Of a DNA stretch of 64,000 bases, positions 18,674 through 28,315 are shown one piece after another; positions within the stretch are counted from its first letter, which is position 1, and every line of letters starts with the position of its first letter. The stretch covers positions 62,001 to 126,000 of the forward strand of contig URKJ01000006.1 of the NCBI GenBank assembly GCA_900548385.1. Reading direction: 5' to 3'. A model generated the notes under the pieces. That model saw only the letters and a program-made list of their open reading frames with translations, was not told the DNA's origin and did no database searches. A program made the position numbers and the translations under genes. The stretch is from an uncultured bacterium (GTDB taxonomy: Bacteria > Verrucomicrobiota > Lentisphaeria > Victivallales > UBA1829).

Positions 18674-19423
18674 TCAGGGAAAATCCGAAGCGAACAGTTT
18701 TTTCCAACGTTCGGCACGAAGATTCCAGTTATCGTCGTAAATCAGTTCGGAAAGCACGTTGAAACTCTTCACATGCCCGTCGTAATGCCAGCCGGTGATA
18801 TAGACACCGTGAACATTCGGCAGGATCACCCCGCTGGAAGCATTCGGGTTATAAAGATGATTCGGCGAATTGATCTCGTTGACCGCGAACGGTCCCAGCG
18901 GCGTTTCCAGAACCGCGACTTTCCTTGACGGCGACTTGATCTGTCCGGGAGTCCGGGCGGATTGCGGCGCACTTTCCACTCCGGAAATACCGTGCCATGT
19001 CAGCGAATCGTGATAAGTTATGACCGTATAGGAAGGAATCACCGTCGTCGCTCCGGGCGAAGTCCGGAAATTTTCATGCTTGACACAGTAATTCTGCGGG
19101 ATGTCATACTGAAACATTCCTTTCTGAATTTTGCTCAGATAAGGTTTGAGATAATGAACGCCGTCATTCCCTGCAATCTTGTCAATACTGTATCCGGTAA
19201 GCCTCCGCCAGAAATTGGTGGAATGCCACGGATAAAACACCTGGTCATCCGAATACTGAATAATTCCGAGCCCGATCTGTTTCTGATGGTTCAGGCATTG
19301 CGCCATCAATCCTTTTTCCCGTGCGGCATTCAACGCCGGCAGAAGCAGCCCTGCAAGAATCGCAATGACCGCGACCGTTACAAGGAGTTCCACAAGCGAG
19401 AACCTCTGTTTTCTTTGTGTCAT
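18674..19423 (-). CDS. prepilin-type N-terminal methylation protein (pseudopilin-like)
   Basis: 249 residues. The N-terminus is a short basic leader followed by RFSLVELLVTVAVIAILAG, the type IV prepilin helix with the essential Glu5. The C-terminus has NVHGVYITGWHYDG, an H-X9-DG motif found in a very large family of such proteins in Lentisphaerota and Planctomycetes. The function is unknown; a surface or secretion role is assumed. I start at 19423, since the GGAGGAA ribosome site is correctly spaced for this ATG and overlaps the upstream one. Heads a two-gene unit with the giant glycosidase. Confidence 0.85.
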   Translation of the reverse strand: MTQRKQRFSLVELLVTVAVIAILAGLLLPALNAAREKGLMAQCLNHQKQIGLGIIQYSDDQVFYPWHSTNFWRRLTGYSIDKIAGNDGVHYLKPYLSKIQKGMFQYDIPQNYCVKHENFRTSPGATTVIPSYTVITYHDSLTWHGISGVESAPQSARTPGQIKSPSRKVAVLETPLGPFAVNEINSPNHLYNPNASSGVILPNVHGVYITGWHYDGHVKSFNVLSELIYDDNWNLRAERWKKLFASDFP

Positions 19424-19457
19424 ATCTTCCTCCATAAGTTTGAGTTGTTCTGTTTTA

Positions 19458-19486
19458 ATTATACACCATTTCCCGTTTTTTGTAAA
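19458..19486 (-). promoter_or_regulatory. strong promoter for the pilin/glycosidase unit
   Basis: On the minus strand: TTTACA, 17-base spacer, TATAAT, about 35 bases before the pilin-like ATG. Confidence 0.65.
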
Positions 19487-19597
19487 TGAATTTATTGTAT
19501 GTTTTCTTTGGACTTTTTGTAAAAAACATCATTTTCCCCGGAACGCCGGGACGTTTTCCTCCGGTCGCCCGGTACAGAAAAAATCCTGCTTCCGCAG

Positions 19598-19625
19598 TTG
19601 CAAATGCGTTTTTTTATGGTATATT
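19598..19625 (+). promoter_or_regulatory. promoter for the lipoprotein and debranching enzyme
   Basis: TTGCAA, 16 bases, TATATT; the predicted start site is near 19632, 27 bases before the ATG. Confidence 0.55.
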
Positions 19626-19658
19626 TGAATTTATGTATCTAAACAGGGAGTCGAATTC

Positions 19659-20192
19659 ATGAAATTCAAGTGGTCCATTCTGACAGCCGTATTCCTGCTC
19701 TCCGCCGCGCTCCTTTGCGGCTGTTCCTCCGAGGACAGAAAAGACGGACGCCGGACGGAAAGGAAATATCCCAAACTGCGCAATTACACGCTGAATCTTT
19801 CCATCATTTCCACGCAGGGCAACTACCGCCGCGGAGACGCCAATCCCGTTCTGCGCTTTTCCGTCAAAAACGCCGGAGCGAACCAGCTTTCGATCCATGA
19901 ATGGAAAATGCACGAACAGGAAAACATCCGCGTTCTTTACGCCCCCTGCCCCGAACGTGGTTCGGCGACCCGGATTCCCGCGGACCGGTGGAAGGAGTCC
20001 GAACGCTTCCTGCTCAAAGGAGCCGTGCCCCGTTATCCGCTGGAACTGGCGCCCAATAACGGCGTGCTTGTCGACGTACCGCTCAGTTTCATCCGCAAAC
20101 TGGACAAACCGGGACGCTATGCCGTGAAAGGAGAACTGGATCTTCATTCCGTTTCCGCTCAGAGCGCCCCGATCGAAATAGAAATCCACTGA
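19659..20192 (+). CDS. putative lipoprotein, 177 aa
   Basis: A lipoprotein signal with lipobox LLCGC (MKFKWSILTAVFLLSAALLCGC) precedes a basic linker (EDRKDGRRTERK) and a single beta-rich domain of about 140 residues. The repeated pattern PVLRFSVKNAGANQLSIHEW and GRYAVKGELDL suggests an immunoglobulin-like fold. No family recognised. The debranching enzyme gene follows after 14 bases, so they share a transcript. Confidence 0.75.
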   Translation: MKFKWSILTAVFLLSAALLCGCSSEDRKDGRRTERKYPKLRNYTLNLSIISTQGNYRRGDANPVLRFSVKNAGANQLSIHEWKMHEQENIRVLYAPCPERGSATRIPADRWKESERFLLKGAVPRYPLELAPNNGVLVDVPLSFIRKLDKPGRYAVKGELDLHSVSAQSAPIEIEIH

Positions 20193-20206
20193 CACGGAGG
20201 CGCACC

Positions 20207-23200
20207 ATGACTCCCATACAGACACCCGCCCCCGGCAGCCATAAACTGCTTTATACCGGAGACGTATTCCGGATCACCCTCAGCGTTTCCGGAAAGGGAC
20301 GCGCTTACCTGCGCACCAATCTCGGAAACGCGGCGGTCCGCCGCGCGGAAACAATCTCGCTTGTCGACCGCGGACTCGTTTCGCCCGGACAGGACTGGCA
20401 CGACATCCCCATGGCCGACCTCGGAAACGGGGAACATGCAATCCGGCTTGCTCTGGTCGAGACCGGACATTTTGAAGCGAAAGCGTTTTTCATTCCCGAA
20501 AATTCCACCGTGGAACAGTGGCCGGACGGACCCAATATCCATGTCAACGTTTCTCCGGCCCCTTACTGCTGCGCAAACTCGATCTACTGTGCGTTCATCC
20601 GGCAGTTCGGTGAAAACAAAACTCTCGCTTCAACCGACGACGCACTCCGTCCGGAACGCACCGCGGCGGAAAATGAACTGGACCGCAGCGGCTACAGCGT
20701 CATCCCCTCCTCCGGCACCTTCCGCGGACTCATCCGCGAACTGGATCATATCTTCGACCGCATGAAGTGCCGCATTCTTCACCTGCTCCCGATCAATCCG
20801 ACTCCGACCGTTTACGGGCGGATGGGCCGTTTCGGCAGTCCCTATGCGTCTCTGGATTTCACGGCGGTCAACCCCGAACTGGCGGAGTTCGACCGGAAAG
20901 CCACGCCGCTGGAACAGTTCATCGAACTCGTCGATGCCGTTCACAGCAAAAACGGCAAGCTCTTCATTGACATCGCCGTCAACCATACGGGCTGGGCGTC
21001 CAAAATCCACGAAACGCACCCGGAATGGCTCAAACGCCGCCCGGACGGAACAATCGTTTCGCCCGGCGCGTGGGGAACGGTCTGGGAAGATCTCACCGAG
21101 CTCGATTATAACAACAAAGAGTTATGGAAATACATCGCCGACGTCTTTGTAATCTGGTGCGAACGCGGCGTGGACGGTTTCCGCTGTGACGCCGGGTACA
21201 TGATCCCGGTCCCCGCATGGGAATACATCATCGCCCGCGTCCGGGAAAAATACCCTGACATCATCTTTCTGCTGGAAGGGCTCGGCGGCGATCCCGCCGT
21301 CACCACGCGCCTGCTCGACTATGCAAATATGAACTGGGCGTATTCCGAACTGTTTCAGAACTACTCCAAGGAACAGATCGAAGGCTATCTGAACTATGCG
21401 TGGAAAGAGTCCCTCGGCAACGGGCTGATGGTGCACTATGCGGAAACACACGACAACGCGCGTCTTGCAGCCGTCTCTCAGAATTACGCGCGGATGCGGA
21501 CCGCGCTCTCCGCGCTCGCCTCCATGAACGGGGCGTTCGGTTTCGCCAACGGCGTGGAGTGGTTTGCCAAAGAAAAAATTGACGTGCACGAAGCCCGCGG
21601 TCTTTCCTGGGGAGCGGAACCGAATCTGGTCGACTACATCGGGAAACTGAATACGCTTCTGCTGACCCATCCGGCGTTTCACAACGGTGCGACCGCCGCG
21701 TTCATCGACTCCGGAACTCCGGATGCCGTCCTGTTCCGCCGGATTGACGCCTCCGGGAAAAAAGTCGTGCTCTGCGCGGTCAATCTGAACTGCGAACATG
21801 CAACCGTCGTCCGTTGGAATCCGCACGAATCCTATTCCTGCGGACTCGCCGCCTACGACCTGCTTTCCGCGGAAACGGTCAACGTGAAAGCCGTGGAACA
21901 CATGCTCTTTCAGCTGGAACTCGCTCCCGGTGAAGCACGCTGTCTCTCCTGCGATTCCGACGATCTGGTCCGCATTCAGGAAGCCAGCGCAAAGATCTTC
22001 GACCGTTTTTCCAAAAGCGAGGTTCAGGAAGCCCAGTCAATGACCTTGAAATGCACCGCGTTCCTGCGCCGGTCCGTCGTTCTTCAGCCGGAAGACGATC
22101 CCTACCGGGCGGCGGGCGCTCTTCTCGAATCTCCGGAACAGTATCTGAAAACGCTTCAGCCGGACCTCAAGGATCACCCCTATGTCATCTGGAAATGGCC
22201 GGAGGACACCCGCCGCAACGTGATGATCACGCCTGGAAAATTCATCCTCCTGCTCGCGCCGGTCCGGTTCCGCGCCACTCTCTGCGTGGAAAACGAATAT
22301 TCGCAGGAACACAACAGCCTCGTCGACGCGCAGGGACGCCACTTCGCGATCTACTACCCGCACGCACAGGAACTGCCGCACAAAAACGCCATTCTGAAAT
22401 TCTCCGCGTTTTCCGACGGCAAAGTCATCCGCGACGAGGGACACCTCCTGCTGCTCGCGCCGGATATTCTCAACACGGCGCTCCGGTATTCGCACGATTA
22501 CATCCGGAACAGCGCTCCGCTGACCTGTATGCAGGCCAACGGGCGCGGCGCCCTGATGCACCTGCGCCTTGACCAGCCGGCAGTCTCCTCACGGTATGAC
22601 GCCGTAATGCTCGCCAACCTCAGCCCGGAACTCCCCGAAGACCGCCACATCATGCTCCGCCGTCTGCGGATCTGGCTGCTTCACCACGCACGCACGCAGG
22701 AAATCACTCTGGCGTGTCTGCATGATTTCGAACGCGCGGCGGACGGTGCCGCCATCTGGAACTATCATGTTCCCACCGGCAATGGACTTTATGTCGATAT
22801 CAGCATGAAAATCGAAATTGTCGCCGGAAAGAACCAGACCCGGATCACGTTCCTCCGGAAAGAAGGTTCCGGACGGGATTATCTCGCCCCCGGTTCCGCA
22901 GTCAAACTCATTGTCCGCCCGGATGTGGAAGACCGTAATTTCCATTACTCCACCAAGGCATCCGGACTCGAAAACGTCTGGCCCGGCAAAGTCCGGTTCC
23001 TGGAACGCGGTTTTGATTTCACCCCCGCACCGGAACGCACCCTGTCGCTTCAAACCTCATCCGGCAAATTTGTTCCCGGAGCGGAATGGAGCTATATGAT
23101 CTGGCAGCCGAACGAAGCGGACCGCGGGCTTGATCCCCATTCCGACACCTACAGCCCCGGCTATTTTGATATTGACCTTGACGACTGCGGCTCGGCGCAG

Positions 23201-24490
23201 ATTTCCGCCTCCATCCAGACGCCGATGGAACCGGAAAAACTGCAGCCTGTCAAACCCTCCGCAGCGGATTTCCGGGCGGCGGAAGATTCCGGAATCGAAA
23301 CCAACATGCTGGCTGCCATGCGCGCATTCGTCGTCAAACGCGGCGAGTTGAAAACCGTCATCGCCGGCTATCCGTGGTTCCTCGACTGGGGACGCGATAC
23401 TCTGATCGCGGCGCGCGGTCTGATCGCAGCTCCGGAATTCCGCGGAGACGTCAAAGCGATCCTCCGTCAGTTCGCCCAATTTGCCGAACACGGCACAATT
23501 CCGAACATCATCCACGGCAGTACGGTCGGCAACCGCGACACCAGCGACGCCCAGCTCTGGCTGTTCACCGCCGCGGAAGATCTCTGCAAAGCGGAACAGT
23601 CCACGGAATTTCTCCGTACAGAGATCAAAGACGGGAAAACGCTTTTGGACAAACTGGAGGAAATCGCCGCCGACATCATCGCCGGAACGCCGAACGGGAT
23701 CAAAACCGACCCGGAGTCCGGACTCGTTTTCAGCCCGCCGCACTTCACCTGGATGGACACCAACTACCCCGCCGGAACGCCGCGGGAAGGTTATCCGGTG
23801 GAAATTCAGGCGCTCTGGTTTGCGGCGCTCCGGTTCCTCTCCGGCGTTTCCGGAACACCGGACCGCTGGGCGGCTCTCGCGGAACAGGTTCGCACCTCCA
23901 TCCGCACCCTGTTCCTTTCCGACGACGCGACCTGTCTCTCGGACTGCCTGCACTGCTCCTCCGGAACTCCCGCGCGTCTGGCGGTCAAGGACGACCACAT
24001 CCGTCCGAACCAGCTGTTCGCAATCACGCTCGGAGCAATCGACGACAAGGAACTTGGACGCTCCATTCTGGATGCAGCGTCCTGTCTGCTGGTTCCCGGA
24101 GCGATCCGCAGTCTGGCGGACCGGCCGACCCGTTATCCGCTTGCAATTCACGGAAACAACGGCGAACTGCTGAACGATCCCCTGCATCCTTATCAGGGGA
24201 CCTATGAAGGCGACGAAGATACCCGCCGCAAGCCCGCATACCACAACGGAACCGCCTGGTCGTGGCCGTTCCCGTCGTACTGCGAGGCTTATGCGATGAT
24301 GTACGAAAAGACCGGAGCCGCCGTGGCGCGTTCCCTGCTCTCCTCCTGCGAAATGGTCATGCGCACCGGATGCGTCGGTCAGATCGCGGAGATCCTCGAC
24401 GGCAATTATCCGCACCGCCAGCGCGGCTGCGACGCTCAGGCATGGAGTATGACGGAATATTACCGCGTCTGGAAACTTCTGCACAGATAA
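20207..24490 (+). CDS. glycogen debranching enzyme, GH13 amylase-like domain fused to GH133 amylo-1,6-glucosidase
   Basis: 1427 residues, no signal peptide. The first part is a GH13 barrel with all three acids visible: Asp328 in DGFRCDAGYM, Glu357 in FLLEGLGG and Asp416 in AETHDN. The last 400 residues are an (alpha/alpha)6 amylo-alpha-1,6-glucosidase domain with YPWFLDWGRDTLIAARGL and PVEIQALWFAALRF. The two halves resemble the transferase and glucosidase activities of eukaryotic indirect debranching enzyme, so it probably shifts maltosyl units and then cleaves the alpha-1,6 stub of glycogen-like glucans. The middle 600 residues are less clear beta-rich sequence. Confidence 0.87.
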   Translation: MTPIQTPAPGSHKLLYTGDVFRITLSVSGKGRAYLRTNLGNAAVRRAETISLVDRGLVSPGQDWHDIPMADLGNGEHAIRLALVETGHFEAKAFFIPENSTVEQWPDGPNIHVNVSPAPYCCANSIYCAFIRQFGENKTLASTDDALRPERTAAENELDRSGYSVIPSSGTFRGLIRELDHIFDRMKCRILHLLPINPTPTVYGRMGRFGSPYASLDFTAVNPELAEFDRKATPLEQFIELVDAVHSKNGKLFIDIAVNHTGWASKIHETHPEWLKRRPDGTIVSPGAWGTVWEDLTELDYNNKELWKYIADVFVIWCERGVDGFRCDAGYMIPVPAWEYIIARVREKYPDIIFLLEGLGGDPAVTTRLLDYANMNWAYSELFQNYSKEQIEGYLNYAWKESLGNGLMVHYAETHDNARLAAVSQNYARMRTALSALASMNGAFGFANGVEWFAKEKIDVHEARGLSWGAEPNLVDYIGKLNTLLLTHPAFHNGATAAFIDSGTPDAVLFRRIDASGKKVVLCAVNLNCEHATVVRWNPHESYSCGLAAYDLLSAETVNVKAVEHMLFQLELAPGEARCLSCDSDDLVRIQEASAKIFDRFSKSEVQEAQSMTLKCTAFLRRSVVLQPEDDPYRAAGALLESPEQYLKTLQPDLKDHPYVIWKWPEDTRRNVMITPGKFILLLAPVRFRATLCVENEYSQEHNSLVDAQGRHFAIYYPHAQELPHKNAILKFSAFSDGKVIRDEGHLLLLAPDILNTALRYSHDYIRNSAPLTCMQANGRGALMHLRLDQPAVSSRYDAVMLANLSPELPEDRHIMLRRLRIWLLHHARTQEITLACLHDFERAADGAAIWNYHVPTGNGLYVDISMKIEIVAGKNQTRITFLRKEGSGRDYLAPGSAVKLIVRPDVEDRNFHYSTKASGLENVWPGKVRFLERGFDFTPAPERTLSLQTSSGKFVPGAEWSYMIWQPNEADRGLDPHSDTYSPGYFDIDLDDCGSAQISASIQTPMEPEKLQPVKPSAADFRAAEDSGIETNMLAAMRAFVVKRGELKTVIAGYPWFLDWGRDTLIAARGLIAAPEFRGDVKAILRQFAQFAEHGTIPNIIHGSTVGNRDTSDAQLWLFTAAEDLCKAEQSTEFLRTEIKDGKTLLDKLEEIAADIIAGTPNGIKTDPESGLVFSPPHFTWMDTNYPAGTPREGYPVEIQALWFAALRFLSGVSGTPDRWAALAEQVRTSIRTLFLSDDATCLSDCLHCSSGTPARLAVKDDHIRPNQLFAITLGAIDDKELGRSILDAASCLLVPGAIRSLADRPTRYPLAIHGNNGELLNDPLHPYQGTYEGDEDTRRKPAYHNGTAWSWPFPSYCEAYAMMYEKTGAAVARSLLSSCEMVMRTGCVGQIAEILDGNYPHRQRGCDAQAWSMTEYYRVWKLLHR

Positions 24491-24514
24491 ACCAACACAT
24501 GGGAGGGTTTTGAT

Positions 24515-25870
24515 ATGGATAACATTACACGGGTACTGGAAGCGCAGCGGCGCTTCTCCGCATGGGCGCCGGAAGTGCGGCTTGACGCGCTCCGGGCTCT
24601 GTTCGACGAGATCAAAGCCAGTCAGCCGCAGATTTGCGAAGCTCTGAAGCTGGACCTCGGCAAAAGCGAATTTGAATCCATCGCCACGGAGACCTCGATC
24701 GTCCTGGAGGAGTTGGCGGCAATGATCCGGAAACTGCCGGAATACATGTCCGTCCGGAAAGTCAGGACCTCGCTTCTGAACTTCCCCGCCAAAGGGCGCA
24801 TCTGCCCCGAACCGCTCGGAAACGTACTGATCTTTTCCGCATGGAATTATCCGTTCCAGCTGACCTTTTCCCCACTGATCGGAGCGGTGGCGGCGGGCAA
24901 CCGCGTGATTATCAAACCGGCGGAACAGGCGGAACACACGGCTAAGCTGATCGAAACCATCGTCCGGAAAGTATTCAAACCGGAACATGTGGCAGTCTTC
25001 AACGGCGGCGTCGATGTGGCAATCCGGCTGCTGAAAGAACGGTTCGACCATATTTTCTATACCGGCGGAACCGAAGGCGGAAAAGCCGTCATGCGCGCCG
25101 CGGCGGAATACCTGACTCCGGTCACGCTCGAACTCGGCGGCAAGAGCCCGTGCATCGTCGATTCCGACGCCAAACTGAGCCTCTCCGCAAAACGGATCGT
25201 CTGGGGTAAATTCCTCAATGCGGGTCAAACCTGTGTCGCTCCGGACCACCTCTATGTCCACAGCTCCGTCAAAAAACAGTTTCTGGAAAAACTGCTTTAC
25301 TGGATCCGGCATTTCTACACGGAGGACCCGGCGGCTTCGCCGGACTACCCGCGCATCATCAATGAACGCCATTTCGACCGTCTCCTGAAACTCATGGGGG
25401 AAGGCACGATCCTCTGCGGCGGAAACGTGGACCGTTCCGACCGGTTCATCGCCCCGACCGTCATCGACGGCATCACCTGGAACGACCCGGTCATGCAGGA
25501 AGAGATCTTCGGCCCGATTCTTCCGATCCTGACATTCAACAACATCAATGAAGTGATCGCGCAGATCAATGCCCATCCGAAACCGCTGGCAATGTACTAT
25601 TTCGGCAAAAACAATGTCGAACAGCTGCTGGAACAGACTTCGGCGGGCGGGGTCTGCGTCAACGAAACGGTTACGCATCTTCTGAATCCGGAAATGCCGT
25701 TCGGCGGAGTCGGCGGCAGCGGTTTCGGAGCTTACCACGGGAAATATTCGTTCGACACCTTCACGCATTACAAGCCGATCATGATCAAATCGACCACGGT
25801 CGACCTGCCAATGCGTTATCCGCCGAACCTGAACAAAAACCTTAAAATGCTGAAATTCGTTTCCAAATAA
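24515..25870 (+). CDS. aldehyde dehydrogenase, class 3 type
   Basis: 451 residues, the short form without N-terminal extension. Glu206 in LELGGKSP and Cys240 in NAGQTCVAPD are the catalytic pair; WNYPFQLTFSPLIGAVAAGN is the cofactor-binding region. It oxidises an aldehyde to an acid with NAD(P)+; the substrate is not deducible. It lies 24 bases after the debranching enzyme with a GGGAGGG site, which suggests cotranscription but no shared pathway. Confidence 0.9.
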   Translation: MDNITRVLEAQRRFSAWAPEVRLDALRALFDEIKASQPQICEALKLDLGKSEFESIATETSIVLEELAAMIRKLPEYMSVRKVRTSLLNFPAKGRICPEPLGNVLIFSAWNYPFQLTFSPLIGAVAAGNRVIIKPAEQAEHTAKLIETIVRKVFKPEHVAVFNGGVDVAIRLLKERFDHIFYTGGTEGGKAVMRAAAEYLTPVTLELGGKSPCIVDSDAKLSLSAKRIVWGKFLNAGQTCVAPDHLYVHSSVKKQFLEKLLYWIRHFYTEDPAASPDYPRIINERHFDRLLKLMGEGTILCGGNVDRSDRFIAPTVIDGITWNDPVMQEEIFGPILPILTFNNINEVIAQINAHPKPLAMYYFGKNNVEQLLEQTSAGGVCVNETVTHLLNPEMPFGGVGGSGFGAYHGKYSFDTFTHYKPIMIKSTTVDLPMRYPPNLNKNLKMLKFVSK

Positions 25871-25874
25871 AACG

Positions 25875-25934
25875 ATTCTCCGGCTCCCGGAACGGCTGTT
25901 CATGACGTTCCGGGAACTTCCGGAAACGGAGAAT
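25875..25934 (+). terminator. two-tier hairpin after the aldehyde dehydrogenase gene
   Basis: Inner stem CCCGGAACG with CGTTCCGGG (25886-25914) inside an outer stem ATTCTCCG with CGGAGAAT. No long T run, so termination may be incomplete. Confidence 0.5.
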
Positions 25935-25949
25935 ATTGCCGCCATCCGT

Positions 25950-25978
25950 TTGACACTCCCGTGAACTGCGGTTATATT
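25950..25978 (+). promoter_or_regulatory. promoter for the moxR operon
   Basis: TTGACA, 17 bases, TATATT, ending 32 bases before the ATG; near-consensus. Confidence 0.65.
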
Positions 25979-26009
25979 TTGAAAAAACTGCAAAACAGGA
26001 GATCGCACG

Positions 26010-26951
26010 ATGCCGGAAACTCAGCTTCATGACAAAGTCGCGGAACTCAGGAAACAACTGAATTCCGTCATACGGGGAAAAGAACAGGCAGTTGAACTGC
26101 TGCTGACCGCTCTCTTTGCCGGCGGGCATATTCTCATGGAAGACGTTCCCGGTACAGGGAAAACCACGCTTGCAAAAGCTCTCGCGCGCTCCATTTCCGC
26201 CGAATTCAGCCGCATACAGTTCACGCCCGATCTGCTCCCTGCGGATATTCTCGGAACCTCCATTTATTCCCCGAAGGAGGGAACGTTTTTCTTCCGTCAG
26301 GGTCCCGTCTTCACCAATCTGCTGCTTGCCGACGAGATCAACCGCGCCTCCCCGCGAACCCAGTCGGCGCTGCTCGAAGCGATGAACGAACGCCAGGTTT
26401 CCATTGAGGGGAAGGAACACCGGCTCGCCAATCCGTTTCTCGTCATTGCAACCCAGAATCCGATCGAATACTATGGAACATATCCACTCCCGGAAGCACA
26501 GCTCGACCGTTTTGCCATCCGGCTTTCCCTCGGTTATCCCGATGAGGAATCCGAATTCCGGGTGCTCAAAGACCGGTACGAAACCGATCCGCTCGATTCC
26601 CTGCATCCGGTTCTGACATGCGGTGAAATCTGCGACATCCGGAAAGAAGTGTGCTCCGTCGAAGTGGAGGATTCTCTGGCGGATTATATGATGCGTCTGA
26701 TCCGCGCCACCCGTGAAGCGCCGGAGATCCGGCTCGGCGCGAGTCCGCGCGCCCTGTTGACCCTCTCCCGGTGCGCCCAGTCCATGGCATGGCTTGACAA
26801 CCGCGGTTTTATAAAACCCGACGATATTCTCGCGCTGGTCCATCCGCTTCTGGCGCACAGGCTTGTCATGACGCTGGAAAGCAAACACGCGGGGATCGCT
26901 CCGGAACGCGTTCTGGATTCCATCGTCCGCAGACTGAAAATTCCGGTGTAA
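26010..26951 (+). CDS. MoxR-family AAA+ ATPase
   Basis: 313 residues. Walker A is GTGKTTLAKALA (about 48-59), Walker B LLADEINRASPRTQSALLEAM, sensor 1 IATQNP; the C-terminal lid follows. MoxR ATPases act as chaperones that mature or activate partners, usually DUF58 or VWA proteins encoded next door, as here. The DUF58 gene starts 2 bases after the stop. Confidence 0.93.
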   Translation: MPETQLHDKVAELRKQLNSVIRGKEQAVELLLTALFAGGHILMEDVPGTGKTTLAKALARSISAEFSRIQFTPDLLPADILGTSIYSPKEGTFFFRQGPVFTNLLLADEINRASPRTQSALLEAMNERQVSIEGKEHRLANPFLVIATQNPIEYYGTYPLPEAQLDRFAIRLSLGYPDEESEFRVLKDRYETDPLDSLHPVLTCGEICDIRKEVCSVEVEDSLADYMMRLIRATREAPEIRLGASPRALLTLSRCAQSMAWLDNRGFIKPDDILALVHPLLAHRLVMTLESKHAGIAPERVLDSIVRRLKIPV

Positions 26952-26953
26952 CG

Positions 26954-28315
26954 ATGCCGCGCGGATTTCTCACGGCAGTCCGGCGAATGGAAGCCGTATT
27001 TCAGGCAGGGCCGCAGTGGCTGCCCTCCGCAAAACGGAAGCAGGGACAATACGTTTCCGCCGCCGTCATGCTGGCGGTCTGGCTCTATGGTTTTCTGGAC
27101 CGTCTGTTCACCCCGCAGGGACGCATCTTCGGTGCGGTCTATCTCGGCGTCGCGTTCTATTCCACGATTCTCACACGCAGTCCGGCGGTGATCCTGTTTT
27201 TCATTCTCACGGCGACGCTGTTTTTTGATTTTCTCGGAGGTCTTCTCTTTTTTCCGCGTTTGCGGATTGTCCGGCATGTACCCGCACGGGTCGCCTGCGG
27301 AACGGAGTTTCAAATCCGTTACACGATCTCCAACCGTTCGTTTCTGCCCTGCTATGATCTCTCGGCGGACTCCTCCATGCAATTCCGGAACCTGACCGCA
27401 ACCGATACCGCGATCAGCCGTCTGACGCTCCCGCCGAAACAGACCGGTACTCTCGTCCGGCGGTTCAAATTCACAAAACGCGGAATCTATCAGCTGCCCT
27501 GCGCAACGATTGAAACGGCGTTTCCATTTCAGATACTCAAATTTTCGCGCATTCTGCCGGGACGGTCGCAGATCATCTGCCATCCCGCCTGCACCGAACT
27601 GCGCACGCTCCGCCTTCCGGACGGTTCCGCGACAAGCAGCGAAAGCCTGAAAACGGTCTCATCCGAGGGAAGCAGCATGGATTTTTACGGATGCCGGGAG
27701 TACCGTACCGGCGATGATCCCCGCAAGATCCATTGGGCGGCAAGCGCGGGACGTCCCCAGCTGGTCGTCAAGGAATTTCAGGAAGAAAAACTGTCGCGCG
27801 CAACACTGATTCTGGACAACGCGCCCGTTGCGGCGAAACGCTCCGCGGCGGAATTCCTGCGCGATCTGTTTCTGCTCCGTCCGATCCGCCGTCAAAACAA
27901 TACGGAATCATTCGAAGCGGCGGTCTCTCTGACCGCTTCCATCGCCGCCTCGCTCTCGTCCGGAGATTTCGCCGTGGATATTTTCGCCGCCGGATCGGAA
28001 CTGCACCGCTTCCGCACCGGACGCGGCGGAATGACGCTGGACTCGTTTCTGGATCTGCTCGCCTCGCTGGAGCCGGAACCGCGGATGGACCGTTTCCGCA
28101 AAATCACTCCGGAAGACATCCGTGCGATAGCATCCACCGGCGCCGTGTTCCTGATCCTGCTTTCCATTGACGAAGAATCGGAAAAACTTCACCGGACCAT
28201 CGCGGGGACCGGTGCTGCGGTTCGAACCTTTCTGCTCTCGGATTCCCCCGGCCCCGCATGGACGGAACGTCTCATACCATCGGACATTCTTTCCGGAAAG
28301 ACAGGTGAACTGTGA
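26954..28315 (+). CDS. DUF58 domain protein
   Basis: 453 residues. Two or three membrane helices lie near the N-terminus (about 35-95), then a beta-rich region, and the DUF58 signature FYGCREYRTGDDPRKIHW at about 237-254, followed by a VWA-like fold without an obvious intact metal site. It sits between moxR and a transglutaminase gene, the standard gene order. The function is unknown; a role in cell-envelope assembly is often proposed. Its TGA overlaps the GTG start of the next gene. Confidence 0.88.
   Translation: MPRGFLTAVRRMEAVFQAGPQWLPSAKRKQGQYVSAAVMLAVWLYGFLDRLFTPQGRIFGAVYLGVAFYSTILTRSPAVILFFILTATLFFDFLGGLLFFPRLRIVRHVPARVACGTEFQIRYTISNRSFLPCYDLSADSSMQFRNLTATDTAISRLTLPPKQTGTLVRRFKFTKRGIYQLPCATIETAFPFQILKFSRILPGRSQIICHPACTELRTLRLPDGSATSSESLKTVSSEGSSMDFYGCREYRTGDDPRKIHWAASAGRPQLVVKEFQEEKLSRATLILDNAPVAAKRSAAEFLRDLFLLRPIRRQNNTESFEAAVSLTASIAASLSSGDFAVDIFAAGSELHRFRTGRGGMTLDSFLDLLASLEPEPRMDRFRKITPEDIRAIASTGAVFLILLSIDEESEKLHRTIAGTGAAVRTFLLSDSPGPAWTERLIPSDILSGKTGEL

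Noticed and set aside
16516..18762. 748-codon plus-strand open frame
   Set aside because: Antisense of the giant glycosidase; no ribosome site and no recognisable domain.
23057..26008. 983-codon minus-strand open frame
   Set aside because: Antisense of the debranching enzyme and aldehyde dehydrogenase genes, which are clearly real.
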